The notes beneath the pieces were generated by a model. It was not told the origin of the DNA. It was given only the letters and a program-made list of their open reading frames with translations, and searched no databases. The position numbers were made by a program, and so were the translations under genes. A DNA stretch of 15,873 bases from the NCBI GenBank assembly GCA_025937665.1, contig JAICQW010000024.1, positions 1-15,873 on the forward strand, read 5' to 3'. How positions within the stretch are numbered: position 1 is the first letter of the stretch; each line of letters starts with the position of its first letter. Below, in pieces: positions 10,758-15,873 of the stretch. This DNA comes from Nitrososphaeraceae archaeon (GTDB lineage Archaea > Thermoproteota > Nitrososphaeria > Nitrososphaerales > Nitrososphaeraceae).

Positions 10758-12401
10758 TCAAATTTCTAATAATTCTGTGAGATCTAACTCGAATGCGGCA
10801 ACAGGAATTTTTATTTTAAAACTATCTATTAGTAAAGGGGAAATTTCTCCTATCTGTCCAATGACTCCACCCTTGTAGATTATGGCGGCACATCTACCCT
10901 TAACAAACGATAAATTTTCTGAAGGATTTGTTTCAAATTTGACATTAAAGCAAATTTCCATGAGTGTCTGTAGAACGGCTTTAATTTCACTAAATGTTAC
11001 TCCATTAAATGCATTAACGCAACACAAATTCCATTTTTCAAAATTCTCTTTTTCTGGCTTGAAAATTGGTCCTATTTCAAATAGTTTTTGTGGATACTCT
11101 TCATGTATATTTTTAGACAATGAAAATAGTAATGATGGAAGGAGTGATTGTCTCAATATATCATGTTCGTCACTCTTTGAGTTGTTAACTGTAAAAAAAT
11201 TAGGCCTATCTAGATTCATTTTTTTGAAGTGAATATCTTTATTACTCAAAATGAAGTTAATATTTTCAATTAATCCCATGCCAATCATTGTCTGTCGAAT
11301 CTTGTCAAGAAAATAATTTTGCCTGCTCTTGTTGCCATAAAATCTGAATTCTGGTAAAGAAGGTTCCATGTTATAAAGTCCATACCCGATTGCTACCTCC
11401 TCCACAATATCAATCGGGCCAAAAATATCTATTCTATAGTTTGGTATCACACAATTAATTGTACCCGAGTCTATAACCGTCGCATCCAATCTGCTTTTTC
11501 GGAGGCAATTTATTATATCCTCGTTTGATAATGATAGACCAAGAGACTTGTTGATGTAATCTGTTTTGACGTTCGGTAAGGAAGTTTTCAAGTTTGCGGT
11601 AAAAGAGTCGCGAGTATTGCCTTGTTGCATAATCACCGCCTCTAATTTAAAACCAATATCAGCCAATGTAGCAACAATATTGTCCAATACATTGTAAACA
11701 GCTTTCTTGTCGATACCAGTAACTTCTACAAATAAATTACTAACACCATCTCTTATTCTTGTTTCCTCACTATTAATTATAGGCGGGAATGATATTACAT
11801 TTCCCTTTGAATCCCTCAAGATCGGATATCGAGATTTATCTAACAACTTCCCAAATTTCTTTCCTGGTTCAGTATTGGAAAGTATTTCAGTTAATGTTAA
11901 TTCAGAAGAATTATCAAGAGGAATAAAGCTCAGATTCTGCGCAGTTGTATACTCCAATGGAAAATCTATGTTGTCTAAATTGTGAAATCCTATGGAGGCT
12001 TTTGACCTTTTTCTTCCAAGTCCATTATGCAGATCTTCTTGCATAGAAACAATTTGCTTGATGGTTTTGTTATTTAATTGATGACCTTTAGCTACTATCC
12101 CCACGATAAATGGTCTTATTTCTAGGACCGAAGAGTCCACGTTGATGAGATTTTTGCTATTCTCAAATATTTCAAATTTTGGTATTCCCATTTCCTTTCC
12201 CAGTAACCCATTTAGTGCTCTGGCAATACCATAAAAAGTGGAAAAATCCGGGCGGTTTGGACTATATTCTAGCCTAATATTCTTATCATCTTGATGTTCT
12301 AAATCCAGTCCTATAAATGGTAGCATATCGAGTATATACTCTAGATCGTAATCAGAAAAAAGCCTATTGATGTCTTCCACTGGGAATTCTACAACGGGCA
12401 T
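10758..12401 (-). CDS. pheT: Phenylalanyl-tRNA synthetase beta subunit (archaeal type)
   Basis: A 547-residue subunit of the (alpha-beta)2 enzyme that charges tRNA-Phe. The start chosen is the ATG at 12401 (MPVVEFPVEDI), the usual archaeal opening. An in-frame ATG at 12422 adds seven residues. A GGGTG Shine-Dalgarno precedes 12401. Domain order follows the archaeal form: N-terminal region with the SPNRPDF motif near residues 45-51, a B3/B4-type editing region over about 90-250, the B5 domain near 265-345 (KTDYINKSLGLSLSNEDIIN), and the C-terminal class II-like core (from about 360, with NNSKSDEHDILRQSLLPSLL). Length is normal. It overlaps the end of pheS by 13 bases, so the two are translationally coupled. 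It acts with PheS in the cytoplasm and appears intact. Confidence 0.95.
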   Translation of the reverse strand: MPVVEFPVEDINRLFSDYDLEYILDMLPFIGLDLEHQDDKNIRLEYSPNRPDFSTFYGIARALNGLLGKEMGIPKFEIFENSKNLINVDSSVLEIRPFIVGIVAKGHQLNNKTIKQIVSMQEDLHNGLGRKRSKASIGFHNLDNIDFPLEYTTAQNLSFIPLDNSSELTLTEILSNTEPGKKFGKLLDKSRYPILRDSKGNVISFPPIINSEETRIRDGVSNLFVEVTGIDKKAVYNVLDNIVATLADIGFKLEAVIMQQGNTRDSFTANLKTSLPNVKTDYINKSLGLSLSNEDIINCLRKSRLDATVIDSGTINCVIPNYRIDIFGPIDIVEEVAIGYGLYNMEPSLPEFRFYGNKSRQNYFLDKIRQTMIGMGLIENINFILSNKDIHFKKMNLDRPNFFTVNNSKSDEHDILRQSLLPSLLFSLSKNIHEEYPQKLFEIGPIFKPEKENFEKWNLCCVNAFNGVTFSEIKAVLQTLMEICFNVKFETNPSENLSFVKGRCAAIIYKGGVIGQIGEISPLLIDSFKIKIPVAAFELDLTELLEI

Positions 12402-13411
12402 ATTGGTTGCACCCTTAACCATGATAGCTTGTTATCATAGAGTTCGCGTACATCATCTAATCCATATCTTATCATGGCAATTCGTTCAAGCCCTCCTCCC
12501 CAGGCAAGTACATTATTTGTGATGCCAACTGACTGAGTTACCTCCGGTCGGAACATACCCATACCAAATAATTCAACCCACTTTCCAAGTTTATCTATGT
12601 AGACCATTGATTGTAACGAGGGCTCAGTATATGGAAAATATGTAGGCCAAAACTTTACTTTGTCCAATCCAAGTTTAGAATAAAACTGCTTTTGTAAACC
12701 CATCAAATCTCTCAAGTTAACTGCTTCACCAATTACAATTCCCTCAATCTGATGAAATTCCATTAGATGTTTATAAGACATTTTTTCATTTCTGAAAACT
12801 CGTCCTATTGAAAAGATTCTTCCTTCATTCAACTTACTTTCTGATAGGTATTTTACAGTAACCGGAGTGGTGTGGGTACGCAGAACTGTTTGTTTTGATT
12901 TTTCAATGTCCCAATCATAATTCCATTCCATTGTGTGAAAGTTTGATACTTGTTTACTAATATTAGGATCTATATTTTCGTCAATCAAGTTTGAAATGTA
13001 GAATGTATCTTGCATATCCCTTGCCGGATGATCTTGCGGTGTAAATAATACATCAAAATTCCAAAAACATGATTGAATCGTTGAGCCTTCAATTTCAGTA
13101 AATCCCATTGATACAAAAATTTCTCGAATTTCATTAATTATATCTGTAAGAGGATGTGTCCTTCCCATGACGCTGGAGCGTACAGGAGATGATACATCAA
13201 TTTCCGTAAATTTCTCATTTTTCCATTTTCCACTATTTAATATTTCAGCTGTTATTGCACTTATCCCTTCCTGTTCGTCATTCTTAATACTCGGTATTAC
13301 TTTTTTACCTTCATTGGTAAGAGAGATGTCGAATGATTTTTCAAATGTTTCTTTAAGATACCCTGGACGTTTTTTTAAGAGGGTAAACCCATGTAATTCC
13401 TGATCAGTCAA
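12389..13411 (-). CDS. pheS: Phenylalanyl-tRNA synthetase alpha subunit, catalytic part (split from its N-terminus)
   Basis: This contains the class II catalytic domain: motif 1 around MGRTHPLTDIINEI and WNFDVLFTPQDHPARD, motif 2 with GRVFRNE, and motif 3 with GGGLERIAMIRYGLDD near the end. The frame is open upstream through KLKKIKLSELTDQELHG to an in-frame TAA at 13439-13441, beyond which the same frame continues as the N-terminal winged-helix region. The listed start at 13411 is a TTG with no Shine-Dalgarno; no ATG or GTG lies earlier in this open stretch. Combined with the upstream part the total is about 510 residues, the normal length of archaeal PheS. The enzyme is essential, so the stop must be an error, be read through, or leave two working polypeptides. 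Confidence 0.9.
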   Translation of the reverse strand: MTDQELHGFTLLKKRPGYLKETFEKSFDISLTNEGKKVIPSIKNDEQEGISAITAEILNSGKWKNEKFTEIDVSSPVRSSVMGRTHPLTDIINEIREIFVSMGFTEIEGSTIQSCFWNFDVLFTPQDHPARDMQDTFYISNLIDENIDPNISKQVSNFHTMEWNYDWDIEKSKQTVLRTHTTPVTVKYLSESKLNEGRIFSIGRVFRNEKMSYKHLMEFHQIEGIVIGEAVNLRDLMGLQKQFYSKLGLDKVKFWPTYFPYTEPSLQSMVYIDKLGKWVELFGMGMFRPEVTQSVGITNNVLAWGGGLERIAMIRYGLDDVRELYDNKLSWLRVQPICPL

Positions 13412-13438
13412 CTCTGAAAGTTTAATCTTCTTTAGTTT

Positions 13439-13915
13439 TTAGATTTTCTCTAAAAGAACCTCCTCGTGTGAGCGTGTTTCTGTATTTTCTGTTAGATTCA
13501 TAGTATCTGCATCTTTAGTCAACCAACCGTTTCTAAGAGCATTCTGTATTCCAACACTAAATTCAATATTTGATAACCTTGAAATTTTGGCAAGATCACC
13601 TATACTGATGGCATTCTGGCCGTTGTTCTTTAATGAGTTGACTATTCTTCTTTCTGGTAATGTTAATCTAACTGAACCATCTGTTTTATCTTTCAAAGAT
13701 CCATCATTAGATTGCTCTGAAACGAGTTGAACGATTGAATCTTTGTTGATAAACACTGACACCAATCCTTTGAACTTTAACCATTCAATCCCACGTCTCA
13801 CATTATCCATTGAAAGACTTGTTTTTGATGCTAATGTCTCAATATCAATTGTATCCTGATTTACAAGTGATAGTAGAATTTTTTTCTCTATTTTATGCAA
13901 GTTTAATTCCGCCAT
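13439..13915 (-). CDS. pheS: Phenylalanyl-tRNA synthetase alpha subunit, N-terminal winged-helix part
   Basis: A 158-residue product with two winged-helix units, about residues 1-65 (LHKIEKKILLSLVN, then IETLASKTSLSMDNVRRGIEWL) and 85-145 (LPERRIVNSLKNNG, then GDLAKISRLSN). This is the N-terminal extension that in archaeal/eukaryal PheS contacts tRNA. It ends at TAA 13439-13441, after EEVLLEKI. The codons after the stop run on in the same frame (KLKKIKLSEL) into the catalytic part, so a single base change would restore a continuous gene. The start at 13915 is MAELNLHKIEKK, typical for PheS. It diverges from trpS with a palindromic A/T box between. Alone it could be mistaken for a transcriptional regulator. 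Confidence 0.85.
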   Translation of the reverse strand: MAELNLHKIEKKILLSLVNQDTIDIETLASKTSLSMDNVRRGIEWLKFKGLVSVFINKDSIVQLVSEQSNDGSLKDKTDGSVRLTLPERRIVNSLKNNGQNAISIGDLAKISRLSNIEFSVGIQNALRNGWLTKDADTMNLTENTETRSHEEVLLEKI

Positions 13916-13947
13916 TTAAATATGGATCAGACATTGAAGGAATACTT

Positions 13948-13961
13948 TTTAAACGTTTAAA
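13948..13961. promoter_or_regulatory. Palindromic A/T box between divergent pheS and trpS
   Basis: TTTAAACGTTTAAA is a perfect 14-base palindrome, centred about 39 bases from the pheS start and 34 bases from the trpS start. It contains a TATA-like TTTAAA in each direction, so one site may serve both promoters. An additional TATATATAATAAA stretch directly precedes the trpS ATG. Confidence 0.5.
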
Positions 13962-13988
13962 GCTCTCGAATCATGTATATATAATAAA

Positions 13989-15131
13989 ATGAGTGATTCA
14001 TCAAAAGAGGATTATTCTGATTATTTTGAAGTAACCCCGTGGAAAGTAGAGGGATCTGTAGACTATGCTCGATTAATAAAAAAATTTGGGACACAGGAAA
14101 TAACTGACGAATTACTCGAAAAATTCAAGTCGTTCACTGGTGAATTACATCCATTACTTGAACACAAATTCTTTTTCTCCCATAGAGATCTTGATTGGAT
14201 ATTAAATAAATACGAAAACAATGAAAAATTTTACCTGTACACTGGAAGGGGACCATCTGGAATGGTACACCTTGGTCATTTGATGCCTTGGTTTCTCACC
14301 AAACATTTACAAGATAAATTTGATTCTAACCTTTTGTTTCAGATTACCGATGACGAAAAATTCTTGTACGGAAACAAATCAATGGAAGAGATAAACAGGA
14401 ATGTGTATGAGAATATTCTTGACATTATTGCGATAGGTTTCAATAAGAGTAAAACCAAGATCATCGTCAATTCAAAGCACATAAAGCACCTTTATTCAAC
14501 TTCATTAGAGATAGCTAAACGGATCACATTTTCAACTGCAAAGAGTATCTTTGGGTTTACTAATTCAACCAATATTGGCATGATAGGATTTCCACCTCTT
14601 CAAGGAGTTCCATGTTTTCTTCCCTCAATACTCGAAGGCAGACCTACTCCCGTTCTTATACCTGCGGCAATAGATCAGGATCCCTACTGGAGATTAACCA
14701 GGGATATAGCAGAAAAAATCGGTTTTTATAAACCCGCACAAATTCATAGTAAATTCTTGCCAAGTCTACAAACTGTCGGCAAGATGTCATCATCAGATCC
14801 TGAAACAGCCATATTCACTACAGATGATCTAGACGTAATTGAAAAGAAAATATCTAATACATTCACAGGCGGACAGCCAACAATTTCACTTCAGAAAAAA
14901 TTGGGCGGTAATCCTGGAGTATGTTCTGTTTTTTCATACCTCAAATATATGTTTGATACACCTGCTGAATCCAACGAGAGGGAACTAAGATGTAGAAGTG
15001 GGAATCTTCTTTGTGGAGAGTGTAAAAATGATCTATCTAGTCACTCAACTTCATTCATATCAATATTTCAGCAAAAGAGGGAAAAGGCCAAAGATTTAGT
15101 CTCGGAGTTCATGTACAGTGAGGATAGATGA
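13989..15131 (+). CDS. trpS: Tryptophanyl-tRNA synthetase (archaeal/eukaryal type)
   Basis: A 380-residue class I synthetase that charges tRNA-Trp. The HIGH signature appears as HLGH at residues 94-97 (in RGPSGMVHLGHLMPW) and KMSSS at 265-269 (GKMSSSDPE). Between them lie the Rossmann fold and the AIDQDPYWRLTRDIA segment (near 227-241) characteristic of the archaeal/eukaryal subfamily, which binds Trp and ATP. The N-terminal 60 residues contain FEVTPWKVEG, typical of this subfamily. A cysteine pair (CRSGNLLCGEC, near residues 333-343) sits in the C-terminal anticodon-binding part. Length is normal for the family and the gene looks intact. It shares the divergent promoter region with pheS, and a small unknown gene follows 4 bases after its stop. 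Confidence 0.96.
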   Translation: MSDSSKEDYSDYFEVTPWKVEGSVDYARLIKKFGTQEITDELLEKFKSFTGELHPLLEHKFFFSHRDLDWILNKYENNEKFYLYTGRGPSGMVHLGHLMPWFLTKHLQDKFDSNLLFQITDDEKFLYGNKSMEEINRNVYENILDIIAIGFNKSKTKIIVNSKHIKHLYSTSLEIAKRITFSTAKSIFGFTNSTNIGMIGFPPLQGVPCFLPSILEGRPTPVLIPAAIDQDPYWRLTRDIAEKIGFYKPAQIHSKFLPSLQTVGKMSSSDPETAIFTTDDLDVIEKKISNTFTGGQPTISLQKKLGGNPGVCSVFSYLKYMFDTPAESNERELRCRSGNLLCGECKNDLSSHSTSFISIFQQKREKAKDLVSEFMYSEDR

Positions 15132-15135
15132 ATAA

Positions 15136-15429
15136 TTGGATATTGTCACAAGATTCGAATGTCTTGATTCATATGAAACTGAAAAATTAGGGAGTATGTT
15201 GTTACCAGATAGAGATAGTGTACATTTTGTTATCGAAGTGATAAAAATTGTAGACAACGAAATTGTTCTAATGCTGAAAGATAAATCATGTCATGCTGTT
15301 CTGATGAAAGATAACATTAATGCAATAAAATTGAGGGAATTTGTTAGAGAATTAATATTAGGCCCCGTGGTTGTTTTAAGAACCTTTGGTCAGGATAATA
15401 TATTGAACGTCGTGCACAAGACCTCATAG
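15136..15429 (+). CDS. Hypothetical protein in the trpS operon, possible OB-fold
   Basis: A 97-residue protein from a TTG at 15136, four bases after the trpS stop; an in-frame TAA directly precedes it, so no earlier start exists. The pattern is beta-rich: VHFVIEVIKIVDN, EIVLMLKDKSCHAVLM, then a helix (AIKLREFVREL) and LGPVVVLRTFG. The order strand, D/N turn, LxDxSxxAxL, 'GPVVVL' resembles an OB-fold nucleic-acid-binding protein, but this is inference from sequence pattern only. Very close spacing suggests co-translation with trpS. It converges with the CoaD-like gene, with about 40 bases between them. Confidence 0.65.
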   Translation: MDIVTRFECLDSYETEKLGSMLLPDRDSVHFVIEVIKIVDNEIVLMLKDKSCHAVLMKDNINAIKLREFVRELILGPVVVLRTFGQDNILNVVHKTS

Positions 15430-15469
15430 TATTGTTTGTTAAAGTTAACGCTTAATTGAGTTAAAGTTT

Positions 15470-15873
15470 CTAATAGAAAGTTAATTTATTTCCATTTACG
15501 TCTATTTCACCATCACGTATTCTTGTTGATGATATCACTTTACCTTCTTTATCCTCTACCCAAGGAACAAGTATTATCTCTAGCGGTGTCATGCCTTTTG
15601 TCTCTCTTAGGCTATTGATCTTGACGCAGTTTTCCAAGGATGACTCAGTAGCGATGATGGCCTGTATATCTCTTGTCAGCATTGTGGGCCCATAGAAATC
15701 ATCAAGTTGATAAACAGTATAGTTAGATTTCTTAAAATTTTTATCAATAAATTTCTTCAATTTTTCCCGTCTGATGTTATAATTGTTAACTATTTTCTTG
15801 TGATTTCGAGTTGCATAACTGTCACGACTTACTCCAATTATTATTTGCCGTCCAACTTCGAACGACTTTAGTA
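15470..15873 (-). CDS. coaD: Phosphopantetheine adenylyltransferase, archaeal type (5' end outside window)
   Basis: A partial gene: the frame remains open to the window edge at 15873, and about 134 residues are seen. It transfers AMP from ATP to 4'-phosphopantetheine, the penultimate step of coenzyme A synthesis. The visible part contains the nucleotidyltransferase-fold segment FEVGRQIIIGVSRDSYATR (near the window edge), YQLDDFYGPTM, IQAIIATESS and the C-terminal ISSTRIRDGEI block, which is the ISSTxIR motif. The N-terminal GxxHxGH-type motif lies beyond the window. An internal TTG at 15760 could be mistaken for a start, but the family sequence clearly continues upstream. It is transcribed toward the trpS operon. 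Confidence 0.88.
   Translation of the reverse strand, partial: LKSFEVGRQIIIGVSRDSYATRNHKKIVNNYNIRREKLKKFIDKNFKKSNYTVYQLDDFYGPTMLTRDIQAIIATESSLENCVKINSLRETKGMTPLEIILVPWVEDKEGKVISSTRIRDGEIDVNGNKLTFY

Noticed and set aside
13167..13403. 78-codon plus-strand frame
   Set aside because: It is antisense to pheS.

Overview
The window is AT-rich archaeal DNA and most resembles a soil ammonia-oxidising member of the Nitrososphaeria (Thaumarchaeota), perhaps Nitrosocosmicus-like; the lineage is inferred from protein types, not from a search. The pointers are an archaeal-type PheS/PheT pair, an archaeal/eukaryal-type TrpRS, an archaeal-type phosphopantetheine adenylyltransferase, a secreted cupredoxin, many Cys/His-rich microproteins, TATA-like boxes about 25 bases before start codons (leaderless transcripts) and a thaumarchaeal-looking tyrosine recombinase. 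Layout: 1-2.6 kb holds two tandem four-cysteine proteins with a HiPIP-like cysteine order, then a ferritin-like protein, an acidic disordered protein and a manganese catalase. 2.7-9.1 kb is gene-poor accessory DNA with small unknown genes, hydrophilic low-complexity proteins, zinc-binding microproteins and two gene remnants. 9.2-10.7 kb has a blue-copper protein and a tyrosine recombinase broken by three frameshifts. 10.7-15.9 kb is core genome: pheT and pheS on the minus strand, divergent trpS plus a small gene on the plus strand, and the 5'-truncated end of a CoaD-like gene. Two observations stand out. First, a roughly 120-base element occurs four times (about 3271, 5391, 7111 and 7512). In three copies an outer stem pairs a perfect Shine-Dalgarno sequence (AGGAGG) with a CCTCC stretch 50-60 bases downstream. 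The fourth copy has changed much of its 5' half yet keeps the pairing by compensatory changes. An inner hairpin and a downstream A/T box are also kept, and copies 1 and 2 start beside divergent Cys-rich microprotein genes. Second, pheS is split by an in-frame TAA between its N-terminal winged-helix part and its catalytic part. Several other frame breaks (recombinase, a secreted protein) lie at or near short homopolymers, so gene decay and sequence error both need to be considered. No tRNA, rRNA or CRISPR array was seen.
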